Shown piece by piece: positions 1 through 12,600 of a DNA stretch of 64,000 bases. The notes under the pieces were generated by a model. That model was not told the DNA's origin, searched no databases, and was given only the letters and a program-made list of their open reading frames with translations. Each line of letters opens with the position of its first letter. The first letter of the stretch is position 1. Origin of the DNA: Anastatus disparis (Eukaryota > Arthropoda > Insecta > Hymenoptera > Eupelmidae); contig JAFFSR010000251.1 in the NCBI GenBank assembly GCA_017163975.1, forward strand, positions 1,922,001 through 1,986,000. The letters are read 5' to 3'. A program made the translations under genes and the position numbers.

Positions 1-2330
1 AAAATATGCTCGAGAGAATAATGAATTTATGCAAGATTAAAAATAGATTTTGCATAATTAAGTAAATAATAAAATATCCAGTATTCTGCGGTAATGAAGT
101 TAGTTATGTATGCAAGATCGTCAAGACCTCCCGTGATCTTCAAAAGTATGCACGGAGTTCCGATACCATCTCATGACAGTTTATGTGTTTGATGTTAATT
201 AATAATCATCGACGCAGTGAGCTAACTTTAGTAAATTTAGCGACGATCTTTTTTATGACGTTCAATGGACATATTAACGAGAAAATTAACAAAACATAAA
301 GTTGTAAAATTAACAATTTTTTGTAAAAATATAAACAAATAATGACAATTAGTTATGTTTACTAATAAATAAAATATGATTCAATACAACTTTCTGATAA
401 AAATATTATTCAAGATATTGCATAATATTTAAGTGTGTGAATCGACTTTATATTATAATGATATCTAAAAGTGTTCAAAAATAGGTTACATTTTGTGTAA
501 AAGATTTTTAAGGAAATAAATTTGATAAATTAGCCAAATAAATGAATGTTTAAAAGATTATATCTTTTTGTTTAGACTAATAATCTAACGATGTTTATAA
601 AAGATCTTGAAATAAAAAAAAGAATAACTTGTTCTTAATTTTTCATGAATGAAATACTGAAAAACTAATAACAAATTAAAATTTTTGTTCTTGAATAAAT
701 TCTTGCGAAGAAAAAATTCGAAGTTTGAGCGCTAGATTCTTTTTAAACTCTATAATATTTTTTGTTGAATAAAATCATGAAAAATTCTGCGAGCTTTAGG
801 ACTATTGTTCAATTTTCCTAAAGTTATCAGTAATTTTATTTGAATTTTAAGATTTATCACTAGTTTGCCTAAAAGCGCATCAACTCTTGAAATAATAATT
901 TTTAATGGTTCTCAGAAAAGCTATGTGTTAATTTAAATTAAAACTTTTCGATTGTAAAGAAAGCTTGCTTCAAAAAACAAAATTATTCCAAAGTTATAAA
1001 GAAATAAAAATTAGCACAAAATTTAAGAAATTAAGTTCTAAAACAAAACTGATTTCCAAAAAGATAAAGAAAGATATCTTTAAAAATTTAAAGGAAAATT
1101 ATATAAAATTTTAAAAAATCCAAGATTTTAAAACTGCATTTTTCTTGTTAGTTAATATCATTTAACTTTTCATGATTAATAGCTGTTAATCGTTTAAAGT
1201 ATGAATAAGTAGTTTTTTTCCAGTTAAAAAAAGGTGAAATAAAAAGAAATTAAAAGAATAATAATAAAAATGTTAAAAAATAGAATGTAATGAATTTTTT
1301 CAAATTATCCGTATTACAAAAGCATTATCGTCGATTTTATAGACAAATATTTTTCAAAAAGAAAGTAAATAGAAAGTCGACTACGATGTTGAATTAAAAA
1401 GCCATTTTATATTTGTTTATTACTTTTTTGTAAAATTTTATATCAATACGAATAGCACACAAAAAATTGAAAAAAGTTTTTTTGTACTTGCGGAAAAAAA
1501 CATAGAGTAGTACTTTTGAATTGTTAGTTTTAATTAACAACGTAACATCAAAATCCTTTGAAATGTGCATACACGAAACTTTGTACTCAACAATGTACAC
1601 GGGAAAAAGTCATTACAATAGTTTTAAACCAATATTTTTAATCGCTTATACAAAAAGTCTAATCAAATCTTTTTTGTTCATGCTGCAAATAAATTATGTA
1701 TGACAATACGTTCATAAAATGATCGTTTCTTATTTAGTCAATTCAAATATGAAAATATATGCTTTTGCAAATTCGATTCCAAAAAGGTAGATATTTTTCG
1801 ATAAATCAATTTTCGGATTTATAAATAGAAAATCGTTAGCTCTCTTATACTAAGGTGATTTGAATATTCATAATTCAGTAGGAAATTGAGATTTAACAGA
1901 TTTGAGAATGGGGTTCGGAATTCAATCATTAGCATACGATGTTACGCAATCCTATAACCATCCTACAAAGATATTGATTAAATTTTTATTCATGAATGAA
2001 ATACATCTGTCACGTAATATCTGTATAGTCTTGAAATTTTTTCAATACTTCAGGCTTGCTTACACTAAAGTATTCTTTCACGTTATCGTGAATTAAAAGA
2101 TTCATGTCAAAATCCATTAGATTTGAAAATATTTTATAATTCAAAAATTTTAAAAAACCTGATTGCATATCAGATAAAAGTTTCAAAATTTGTGTTGAAT
2201 ATTTTGCTAATATATGTAAATTAAACATGAAAGAAAGGATTATACGTGTAGTTTTTTTCTGATTGTTCCTAAAATATTTTAATTAAACTATTGTAAACAT
2301 GCCAAATTGCCTAAAAATTATTATACTTAC
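1..2330. other. AT-rich non-coding DNA, no gene seen
   Basis: This stretch is dense in A and T runs with no long open frame on either strand. The few short frames are rich in F, Y, I, K and N, as expected from AT-rich random sequence, and show no motif. I see no splice-bounded exon, no RNA gene and no clear repeat. Confidence 0.6.
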
Positions 2331-2775
2331 AATTACAAAATAAGTTGAAAAATGTTTTATTTTCATAAATACTATAACATTTGATCAATCACAAAAAATA
2401 AAAACTATAGTTGAGAAATTTAAATCTTCGGTTACAGCAATTAAATAATTTAGTTGAATTTCGGACAAGCCAAGTTTTGGTTAGCATAACTAAAGTCAAT
2501 AGTTCGCAGACGTTATGTCCACCAAAACTTCGGTCGCTATAGCCGTAAGAAATTTCGTATTCTTTTCAAATGACAATCTAGTTTGGTCGTAGTAACAGAA
2601 TATTTTATTACGACAACTAAAGCCTGACAACTAATAACTTTTTGTGTGACATCTAAAATATTTTTTCCGGCAAGCAAATATTTTGCATTCCGCAACTAAA
2701 TAATTTGGTTTTGACAAGTCATGGTGAGCCAACTAAATACTTTAGTTATTACAACTTATTTTTTTCTGTGTAAAC
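2331..2775. repeat. Degenerate interspersed repeat built from AACTAAA motifs
   Basis: The motif AACTAAA and its complement TTTAGTT recur many times here, in an otherwise slightly less AT-rich block. The two edges carry an inverted pair: AAATAAGTTG near 2338 and CAACTTATTTTTTTCTGTG near 2752. The right edge read on the minus strand therefore begins CACAGAAAAAAATAAGTTG. The edges suggest an old non-autonomous DNA element, but no target-site duplication is visible and the exact borders are uncertain. Confidence 0.4.
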
Positions 2776-5150
2776 TTCTAAAATTTAGACTAAAAAATGA
2801 GAAGATTCGTAGACAACTATAATAATGAAATTTAATAAATTTAATTTATTTTTTAAAACAATTCTCCTTATCTTAACCAAATAAAACATTGTAACATCGC
2901 GTGTAATTTGAAAATAAACAACGAAATTTATTACTTCGTTTAATCATCATAGTTAGCAAAACATCGTGTACCATCAATTGCATTCCGTATAATTTTATTA
3001 GAAAAGTAATTTCGTTCATAAACACGTATAACAATTTTCCAACTTTCTGTAATATTAGTTTCTGCAAACATTTTGAGACTTGTCAAACTCAGAAATCTTC
3101 TGGTTCGATGGGAAACACACTAACTTTGTTAGCTCGGATACATTCTTCAAAAACCACGAATTATTGATTGAAGATATTCTCGGCTAATTTACAATGGATT
3201 TGTGGTTAAACTTTTTTTTCATGTAAATGCATTTAAAGATTCTTACTGGATTATGCAAAAAGTTTTATTTTAATTTTCATCTTTTTATAATATTGATCTT
3301 TACGAATAATTTTCTTTTTAAATAAAAAAGTTTGCCTTTTAACATTTTTTGATAAAATAAAATTAATTACTTAAATCTCATACATGATCAAAGCAAAAAC
3401 AAATTTAAAAAGAAAACCTTTTTATCTAAAAAAAAAGTAGCCCATAGCTTAAGAAAATTTGAATGTCATTGTATGTAAGAAATATATCCCAAAGCTAGAG
3501 CAAAAAATCCAAGACACAAAGGTCATCTCATTCTCAGTTTGCTTACAGATTATCTCTCCTCAAGAGGGATCGCTCTGAGCAGATGTATAATGGTGCGAAT
3601 CTAAAAGAAAAAAAGCGAAAAACAGGCAAGATAAAACAAATGAGTGGGATAAAATTCTAAGATAGAGAAAAACGGAAATAAAAATTTGACTGAAAATAAG
3701 AAAATTTTAACTTTAACAAAGAATTTGTTTTAAAACTTAGCCTTTTTAATTAATTTTCCGCCACTTTCAATAAAAGTCTTTTTACACGAAAAATATTAAA
3801 CAATCACCATGGTATGTCGTACTTAAATTATTATGAATCCGCTCTGAAATTCGCCATCATGATAATCTTATCGAATGAAACCGAAATAAAGCTACCTAAT
3901 TTTAAAAAATTTTTCATCACATACTTTCATTCCAAAGTCCTTATACAGGATCAATATTAGGGCAGAGAACGTTCAATTACATTGAAAAATTCATGGCAAT
4001 AGAACAGTGCTGCTTGAAATTTTTCTTACCAGCCATGTAAAAGAATACATTCTTTCTAAAATCCTTCAACCTTTTTTTTTCGTACCCAACTTAAAACCCT
4101 CTTACAGTATAAACGATGAGTTAGTATCACTCTATCTTCCTTGCGCATTAAGTCGAAAAATAGAATGAATGAAAGGAGAAAAAGGAAGGGGGAGGTGGGA
4201 GATGAAATGAAAAAAAAGAAGAAGAAAAAAAAATATTTTAGGCAAGGGATTTTTATCTAAAATTGTCCTTATATGCATTTTGTTATCATAATGGTATGAT
4301 CTTATGTTGAAAGACTTGAGATATTTCTTTTGCTTTTATTCTATTTTTTTTACACTCGCTTGCTGTATCTTAACGTAGATTACTTACCGGAATATTTTAC
4401 GTATTCATAATGGATATTCATCTGTTATCGTTTGATAAATTGATAAAATTCTTCGTTTATTTTTACGTCATCAATGAAATGTATATTTCTATAATAATTA
4501 CCATAGTGATCCTGGAAAAAAATGTCTTTCGGGAATCTTTCATAGATAATTTTTTAAATTAATCTTATATGATACTTAAATATTTATTAGACCGTTTATA
4601 AATTTTACCTTCACTGACAAATCTAGTAAAAATGATTATTAATAATTTTTACAAGAATTTCAATGAAAATTCGTAAGGATATTAAATAATTATCACTACA
4701 ATGTCTAGGTAACCATAATTCGACTCCTATATAAAATTAATACTGAAATCAAATGCGAAAGATTTGCGTTAATTTTCATATTCTCGACAAATTTAAACGT
4801 GCGAACATTTATTTTAAATAAAATCTTTGGGTTATTTTTAACATATTTTTGTAACCCGTTATTTTTGCACAGACACTTTTTAGTAATTTTTTATATCTGT
4901 AATCTTCACTTTACTCGTCCAAAGATGACTGCTCATCAAGGTATTTTTTTAGCGATTTTATTCTAATGTTTAAAAACGTATTTTCTGCTTGTATAATTAA
5001 ATAAATGGCCATGAACCATTCAGAATTGTAATTCAACGTTTCTAATACATTTTCTTAAATGCTTATGATTTAAAATCCCAAAATTAAAAATATACTTTCC
5101 AAGTTTATCAAAAATATGTTCCTCATATATTTTGTGCTAGCGAAATATGT
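2776..5150. other. AT-rich non-coding DNA
   Basis: No gene is supported here. Between about 3490 and 4040 the sequence is a little less AT-rich and less repetitive than its surroundings, which could mark conserved non-coding or old transposon DNA. There is a purine-rich run at about 4165-4235 (AG-rich plus strand). Confidence 0.5.
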
Positions 5151-5159
5151 ATGCTCATA

Positions 5160-5883
5160 CATTGCGCAATATAATCCAAAAAAGAAAAAGAAAAAAAGAA
5201 ACATGTGAAGAAGCGCACAACAAGCGAGTACAAAGATATAAGTATATAAAGAAAAAAAAAAGGAAGAAGAAGGTATGGTACTGATGGCGCGTATATAGCA
5301 AAAATACGCAGGTTGCATACAGCAAAAGTTTAAGGTTGACATTGACGAGTGTGCGCTCACTTATATTGGCAAAAGAAAGATATTTGAGTGAAAGACAAAA
5401 AAAAAAATGAAGAAAAAAAAAGAAGAAGAAGTCCTCGAATCCGTTACGAATGTATATACACAAAAGACAATGGTACCTGACCCTGTTTCAATGACGACGA
5501 CGACGACAACGACGACGAGGAGGACGTCGACGATGACTATACGTTGGACAAAGCCTCCTCTTTCACATATATATATGCAATATAGCCAGTGGTATAATTG
5601 AAAATGCTCGTCACACTCACAGAGACATACAGAATTTTTCTCTTATACTTATACTCTCCGCAGATTTAGTTCTTCCATCTCTCTCTTTTCCTCAATTCCT
5701 GTGTCTTGGCAAAAGAAGTACCATATAGCTATATATATAGCTTGATGCCTTGAGGGGCTATACCACCGATATCAATGCAAGCGCTTGCTTGCGCGCATAG
5801 CATATAACCACATAGCCGTACAGCTTGTACGTAGATTACGTGCCTCGCACTTGAATCTCTTCGTTTTCTTTCTCTTCCACATT

Positions 5884-5916
<33 letters not shown>

Positions 5917-6070
5917 TTTTTTTCAACATTGTCCTTCTTTCTTTTACCTTCTTCTGTAATAAACAGCTCCTGCGGCAAGAGAGAAAGAGAGAAAGAACAA
6001 AAAAAATAAGAAAAGAAACCAGTCGATTGTATGTGTGTTGGTATGGAAATGATATAAAAAAAAAAGGAGA
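5160..6070. other. Island of purine/pyrimidine tracts, TATATA motifs and a GAC microsatellite
   Basis: The plus strand is strongly purine-rich from 5175 to 5440. A (GAC)n-type run lies at about 5493-5540, and TATATA motifs occur near 5568 and 5730. A CpG-bearing patch at 5760-5850 is followed by a (CT)n tract at about 5888-5912. Open frames crossing it encode only low-complexity T, R, S, L, F or RE runs. The pattern recurs elsewhere in the window and may be regulatory DNA. No gene is claimed. Confidence 0.45.
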
Positions 6071-7328
6071 AGAAGAAGGAGAATTTGTATATCGAGGAAT
6101 AATGTGTCATCGTTAATGCGTCATATGATGCGTCGTTGATTAATTGAAGCTGTTCCGCAATCATGTAATCATTATGCTTGACATTGTTAAGTCCTTTTAA
6201 ACAATATTGTACCGTATAATTTCAGCCGAGCTTTTCATTATTACAAGCTACGCCCTGTGTATATTCTAATAGAAAATTGAGAGGAAAACAGAGAAAATCA
6301 AAACGATTGTTTTGTCAAGTTACACAACACTTTAATTCTTCCACGTGGAAATTAAAACGTAACTATCGTTGTTTCACCATTTCAAAACGTTATAATAAAT
6401 GTACGTATCGATCGTATGTTATAAAAAAAAGAAAATATGAAATACTGACAATACAATGTAAATATTTAAAAATACAAAATTATAATTAAATTTAATTACA
6501 GACCATTTGGATATTTCGAAATAATAATAATAACAATAACAAGTACAGTATACATAAAAAAACGTTATAATGGATAACCAATGTTGTGAATATATAGAAC
6601 AATAAAGACTTATAATTACAATATCGTATAATTTTCTCATATCTCGACCAAAAAAAAAAGAAGAAATCCTCCTTCTCTTTTTTTTCGTATGTAATATTAC
6701 GACATGCATTATAATTATTCGTATTATTACGTGCGATACTTTCATTCTTGATTAGGATTTTATGTTCGAAAGCTTAAAGCTATATGAATTAAGGAAATGA
6801 GATTAATCTATTAACAGAGTAATCATATTCTGTTGAACTGCAAAGAAAAAGAGCATGAAGTTCAGTAAAATAATATAAAAATATAAAATATAAAAATTGG
6901 ATTAATTACGATAAATAGATTGTAATATTATTCACATAAAATTTATTATATATTAGAGTGTAAATTTTATTTATTATATCTATTTAATTTAATCTCTTTA
7001 ATAAAATAAATTTTATAATATTAATGATGGAAAATCTGAAAAATTTAATAAACGTTGAACTAAATTCGTTTAAATTTCAATGGAGATCGGTCTTGTAATT
7101 TGATATATTTAAAAACAATATAACTTTATGAAAGTAATATAATTTTATGAAAGGATTAATAAAATATTTGTAGAATAAATCATAGGATTAAATAAATCAA
7201 ATTTTAATACAAATTAATTATAATATTTTATGAAAAAATTGTACAAATACGATAATAAAAATAATTTTTGTTAAAAATATACTTGTTTGAAATATATCAG
7301 TGCGCACACAACACACGTATATCTATAT
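6071..7328. other. AT-rich non-coding DNA
   Basis: Continuous AT-rich sequence with many short A and T runs, and an almost pure A/T interval at about 6880-7280. No open frame with recognisable content, no RNA gene and no clear repeat border were seen. Confidence 0.5.
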
Positions 7329-8663
7329 ATGAAACATTTGACGTCAACTCATAATTCACGTACGCTCAAAAAATAAAAATCGCTAAAAGTCGGGGAATAT
7401 GCTCCATTTGGTGCCCAAAATATACAAATAAAATTTTAGGAGTCTAGATCAAAAGGGCCAAAAGTTAGGGGTTATAAAAATTTTTTTAAAATAAATTCCT
7501 TACTGAAATTTTTTTCTTGAAAACTATAAAATTTTGGTAACTATTTGATAGAATCTTTTGATTTGGATTGAAAATGTAAAATATACTCGAATTTTTGCAA
7601 ATTACTGTGTGTAGGTTTTTTGCTTATCTAATTTATATAACCAAAAACTAAGTTCATTTGCTTTTCAAACGCTTAACTTTTTTATTTTTCATAAAAAACG
7701 AATAAACTTTCACGAAAATCGGCGAAATCTCTGAACATTTTTTAATTTCCAAAATAGACTAAAAAAAATAGTCATTTTACACTAAATTACAAGATTTCTA
7801 ATATCATTTTCAAAAAGTATTGATTTTTAGAAAAAATGTATGGAAGCATTTTCAATTGAAAATTATGTTTGAAATGTATTTGAATTTTTGCTCACGACAC
7901 TGTGAGAAAAAATTTGTAATTTTAACACACATAAGTGTTACAGATAAAACATTAATTTTTTTTTAATTTATAAATAATTTTTGTCTTTTTCAAAGTTGAA
8001 ATTTTAACACAACAATTCATGAATAATAAAAAATTTTGAATAATAAAGTTTGTAAATTTTAAAAATATATTTGTCTTAGAATATAATGGCTGAAATGATG
8101 ATTAGATAGCAAAGTTTATTAGATAATGACTTTCTCGTATTTCATTCTGTAGATATTTTTAATAAAATGAGAGAAATAAAGAAATAGAAGGAAAAAGATA
8201 CAATGATGGATGTTAAAGTGGATCTATAAAATCATAGATGTATTGGTAAATGAATAGCCAAGCGTGCTATAAAGTACATTTTTTTATTTAACATTGCCCT
8301 TATATCGAATAATTTGCATAAATTATTAATAAAATTTTAACAAAAAAATTTTTGTACACAAAAAATTTGACGAATTACACAAAATTTTTTACAGTACACT
8401 ATTCGGTTATTCTAATAAATTCAAAATAAAATTTTGAAATGTCTATTTCGTCGAATTTTTACTGAACAAGCTTGATAATTACCTAATTATAATCTGTAAA
8501 AATTCAAATTCATTCTACGCAAATCGATGGTTTTTGAATAAAAGAAATCATTAAAATAGACTTCTAAAATTGTATTTGTATATTTTAGGCATAAAAAAAC
8601 ATATTTTCGAACTTTTAACAATTTTTATTTTTTGACTTGACGAGTTCACGTGAAATGTCTCAT
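7329..8663. mobile_element. Old non-autonomous DNA transposon with inverted ends of about 110 bp
   Basis: The left end (7329-7447) aligns with the reverse complement of the right end (8557-8663) over about 110 bp at roughly 75-80% identity by eye. Examples are ATGAAACATTTGACGTCAAC against ATGAGACATTTCACGTGAAC, then shared blocks TCAAAAAATAAAAAT, TAAAAGT, AAAATATACAAATA and AATTTTAG. The 1.1-kb interior has no transposase frame. A TA flank is possible at the left (TATATATGAA) but the target duplication is not clear. The family could be Tc1/mariner-like or another TIR superfamily; I cannot decide. Divergence of the arms indicates an old copy. Confidence 0.6.
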
Positions 8664-9888
8664 ACAGATTATGAAAAAATAATAATCGAAAAAATTTTAC
8701 ATCATCTTATTACGTATACATGATAAATTAATTAATTTTTGAAAATTTAAAAATGATTTTATTAGTAATATTAAATTGTTGAATTAATAACGGTAAATTC
8801 ATATTTCTGATAATAAAAGTGCAAAAAATAAAGTGATTCTGTGGTCATGAATTAAAATAATTAAAAAAAAATTAGCCCTCCGTAGAATTAAAATAGTTTT
8901 TATGCAAAAACAAACTTCAATTTCGTTTTAATTTCATATGTACGAATAAAATTCTACATTCTCAAGCAGAAAAATAAAAAATTAACGAGATTTTGATTAT
9001 GTTGATAATTTTGTTTTGGTTTCGACTGTCGGCATAGGTTCATAATCGTTATGCAGCTTTGCATGTTAGTTTTCGTATATATATACATATATATATAGGA
9101 TTTTGAATTACCGACGCTGAACAAACGAATTTACACATGTACAGTGTTCGCGTGACCACTGAAAGACAAAGACACACACTTACATATACACGCATACCTA
9201 CGTACACAACATTTGTGCAATGGGTTTATAATGGATTGCCTGATGCACGAAATTTCAATTGCGATTCAATCCGAATGGAAAGACTAACGAATGAGTTTCA
9301 AAGTGGAATGATGAACAAGGGGACTAGCCCGAAAACTTGATGCACTTTGTGAGAAACGAGTGCTGCTCGTCAATGTAAATTTACAAAAATTAAATTACAT
9401 TATTACTCAGAGTACAATTATTTTTTTTTTCATATTTCTTTTGGTCGATAGACTTTCTCAAATATATATAGCTGCTTATAATGTATGACATACTTTGATT
9501 TTTAAGAAAAACAAAAAGTAAAGATTAATGACAGTTATTTATGATAACACAGTATCATTAATTTTTATAACACTATAAGTTTATTTATTATAACATTTAA
9601 ATTTAGAAAATTTTTCTAATTTTTTTGTGTCATTAATCTAAATCTAATATTTTATTCTTACCCAATATTTTTCTTCACCGAGACATTCATTTATAAAATC
9701 GTTAAATAACTTTGTCCTTCAATTATTTTGATGTTATAAAATAATATAATATACTTATGTAAAAGCAGAAATTTGTAAAGAAAAATAACCAAATACACTA
9801 CGTGTAAAAATAATAATTTTAATTAATGATTCATAATAAAAAACAAAATCTTTGTTCTTGCATTTTTTAATTTAAATTTTTTAATTTT
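8664..9888. other. AT-rich non-coding DNA with a small less AT-rich patch
   Basis: Mostly AT-rich. A patch at 9040-9370 carries TATATATACATATATATATA (near 9077), CpGs and a 67-codon open frame (9137-9340) with no family resemblance. I read it as a possible regulatory patch rather than a gene. Confidence 0.4.
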
Positions 9889-10080
9889 ATTTAACGTCGT
9901 TGTATTTATGCTATCATTACGATGCTAATTGGCGACGGAGGTCGTCAGTTTATTTTTTTGTGAACAAAGAACATGTAAACGTACAGTGGTGCTTGGATAA
10001 ATCGGCCGCGAACGGGATTCAAACTCGGGACCTCGAGATTACGAATCCATCGCTCTACCGAGTCAGCCACTGACGACCTC
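9889..10080 (-). mobile_element. tRNA-derived SINE, copy 1
   Basis: Read on the minus strand, the element begins GAGGTCGTCAGTGGCTGACT. It then shows an A-box-like TGGCTGACTCGGTAGAGC, an anticodon-like loop TTCGTAA and a B-box-like GAGTTTGAATCCC, so the head is a pol III tRNA-like promoter. The body carries CACCACTGTACGTTTACATG and TTGTTCACAAA. The tail region carries GATGCTAATTAGC-like sequence, then ATAAATACAACGACGTTAAA and an A/T-rich end. It is one of three copies in the window. The anticodon stem pairs poorly, so it is not a functional tRNA gene. Target duplications are unclear for this copy. Confidence 0.85.
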
Positions 10081-10680
10081 TAATTGATTTTAATTAATTT
10101 AAAGTTAATTTTTGATGAAAAAATTTTTTAATATTATTTGGTATTTTAAAAAACAAAAAAAAAATGTATTGAAATAACTTTTTTTGCCTTAAAATTTTAT
10201 AAAAAACAACTTTTTAGAATAAATTTTAACTTAAAATGCTTAAAATAAGTTTCAGTGAATGGACTTAAATGATAATAAGTTAATAAATGCCTATCATTAT
10301 TATTTTAATATTCATAAAAATAATTTATTTATTTTTGTCAGCCGTTATCAATAAATTGCAAAACAAAATTACTATTTCTTTTAATCTCAAGGTCACATTA
10401 CCTTTTAAATTTTGAAATCCAAGCTATAAAGTTCATACCTCATTATTCTTGAATAACCACCAATTGCATTAGTTATTAAATCAATAGAACGCTCCATCGA
10501 TAAAAAAAGGAGAAGAAGAAATTAAATCATATCAATAACGCATTGAAGTCTAATAGGTAGAAAAAAAGAGTATAAAAATCACATCGGAAGATCATTTCAC
10601 ATGAATATCATGGTTCGAGCTATAAATTTTCTGCTCGTAAATCCAATATGTGCAGCATTCGAAAAATAATCGAATCCCCC
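10081..10680. other. AT-rich non-coding DNA
   Basis: AT-rich sequence following the SINE. No open frame or repeat is supported. A TATAAAAA motif lies near 10570 without a convincing promoter context. Confidence 0.45.
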
Positions 10681-11350
10681 CCTCTCCCATTGGTCAAGCG
10701 CATCACTCTCTTCATGACTATACTTTGCTATATAACATACGAGATAGGTAAGAATAGCCATAGAAACTTATATACTAACACATACGTTTTATAACACGTA
10801 CACGTATACATTAAAAGAAATAAAAAAAAAAGTAAAAAAAAAAAAAAATAGAAAAGAAACGGAAACGTAAGAGAATGTACACGTCGGATTCTATCTTCTT
10901 CGTATATGTCGCTTAGCTCCCGCAACTCATCGGAAAAGACATTTTCCACTTTTCAAGATATAGTGAATGCTTATATAGAAGCACGAGTAAGCAAGCGCTT
11001 TAAGGTATACAAAAAATACACACGTACACACACGGACACACATACAAATACAGAAACGAAAAAAAAAACGGCTGCACACAGCTGTGCAAGAGAAGCTTCT
11101 TCTTAGAAGGACCATGCTATGAACGAGATTTGCCAGTTGTTCTTTCTTCTCTTTATGTCTGTTTTTCTCTCTTTTTATCTTTTATAAATGCTCATAGACG
11201 CTGCTCTTTTTTTTTACTTTTTTTTTCGTTTTCATACTTCCATATATATACTAAAGATGAAGAAAAAAAAAGAACTTTTGAAACAAATAGCCGACTTCTT
11301 TTGGGACATACCTTTTCTTTCTCAAACTCTCAATTTATCATAACTTTATA
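10681..11350. other. Tract-rich island with CpG patch and CA/TG repeats
   Basis: This interval mixes A-rich runs (about 10815-10855), CpG-containing DNA at about 10860-10930, an (ACAC)-rich stretch at 11015-11055 and CT-rich DNA at 11140-11240. Overlapping short open frames on both strands are composition artefacts. It resembles the other tract/TATA/CpG islands in the window. Confidence 0.4.
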
Positions 11351-12181
11351 AATCAAGCATTCGATATTTAATAACATCTGGGCTCGCTATTATTGGATAA
11401 TAAATAAGGATTTTTAAAATTATGACGTTTTCAACATTTTTTTCTTCATATGGGTGGACTATCCATTCTTTTCTGAAAGATAGTTTGTTTTCGAAAAAAT
11501 TTTACTCTTTGGAGAGATATACATATTCTCAGCTCGAATTTCTTACAAACTAAAGTAATAATAAAGTGCCATATCATTTTTATTTGTAACTATGATATTT
11601 AGCAATGGTAGAAATTAATTTTAAAACGAAATATCCATTTTGATTATGAATTGTTATTAATAACGCTAGGCTTTGATTACTCTATTTTTTAAATATTTTT
11701 ATACACATAATTCAAATTTGTTATTACACATTCCTTTTGTTTATTGCAATTATTTGTGTATTCATCTAAATTTTTCTAGACAAAAAATTTTGTTTTTTTC
11801 CAACTCAATTACAGTCTATTCTCTCTACAGTCTCACGTTTTACATCATTAAAAAATAAAGTATACTATTTCACCATTTAGCACAAAACAAAAATGAGCAG
11901 ACATATTATTTTTAAAAAAACTATCGCTTAAATTATTTATTTCTGTTTATGCAACTAAAATATATTTTAATAATAATTCAAAATGAAGAAATCAGGGTTA
12001 ACAATATGCCAAATGGAGGGAAAAAATAGCAATAAAAACAAATGTATTAATGAAAATTCAACATTAAAGTAGGCAAGGTAGCTTTGAAAACGAAATATCT
12101 CGCTTTTTGATCTCTCTAGTTTAGATACACCTTCATTTTTTTTTTCTTCTATTTTTATTTTTTCGATCTTCGATGCTATCT
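11351..12181. other. AT-rich non-coding DNA
   Basis: No gene seen. The interval ends where the GC-rich terminus of the foldback element begins. Confidence 0.5.
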
Positions 12182-12455
12182 TATCAAGGGGCGCGGCAGC
12201 GCCCCCGATGGCAAGTAGGCGAAGCAATCGGGCGCTCCAAGCCTTTATATACGTTAAGTTTTCGTGTTTAACCTCGTAATTAAAAAAAAAATTTTTATTT
12301 TAAAAGATTTTTTTATATTTTATTATTGCTGAATCTTTAAAAAACTATTTTATTTATGTTTTTAAAAGATTCAACATAATTTGATGAATACTTTTTGTGT
12401 AACGTAAGTTTTTAAGTTCGTAGCAGACGGCATTACTATTTTACTTATAATTTTT

Positions 12456-12600
12456 CTCCAGTTTCTTCAACTCATATATATAGATATACTGCCGTGCTTT
12501 TCTCCAGTTCGTCAATTCTTTAACTTATGTATATATATATAGGTATACTACCACACGTCTTTTTCTCCAGTTCGTCGATTCTTCGACTTACAAATATATA
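12456..12600. repeat. Three diverged units of a 50-60 bp minisatellite within the foldback arm
   Basis: Each unit starts TTCTCCAGTT, followed by a C/GTCAA-type segment, an ACTTA or ACTCA block and a TATATATA run leading into GGTATACT or GATATACT. Units begin near 12458, 12500 and 12561. The inverse array recurs at about 23970-24110. The left border of foldback copy 2 falls exactly at the start of the second unit. Confidence 0.65.

Noticed and set aside
9889..10080. Functional tRNA gene
   Set aside because: The head has A- and B-box-like sequence, but the anticodon stem pairs poorly, the element continues into a SINE body, and three dispersed diverged copies exist.
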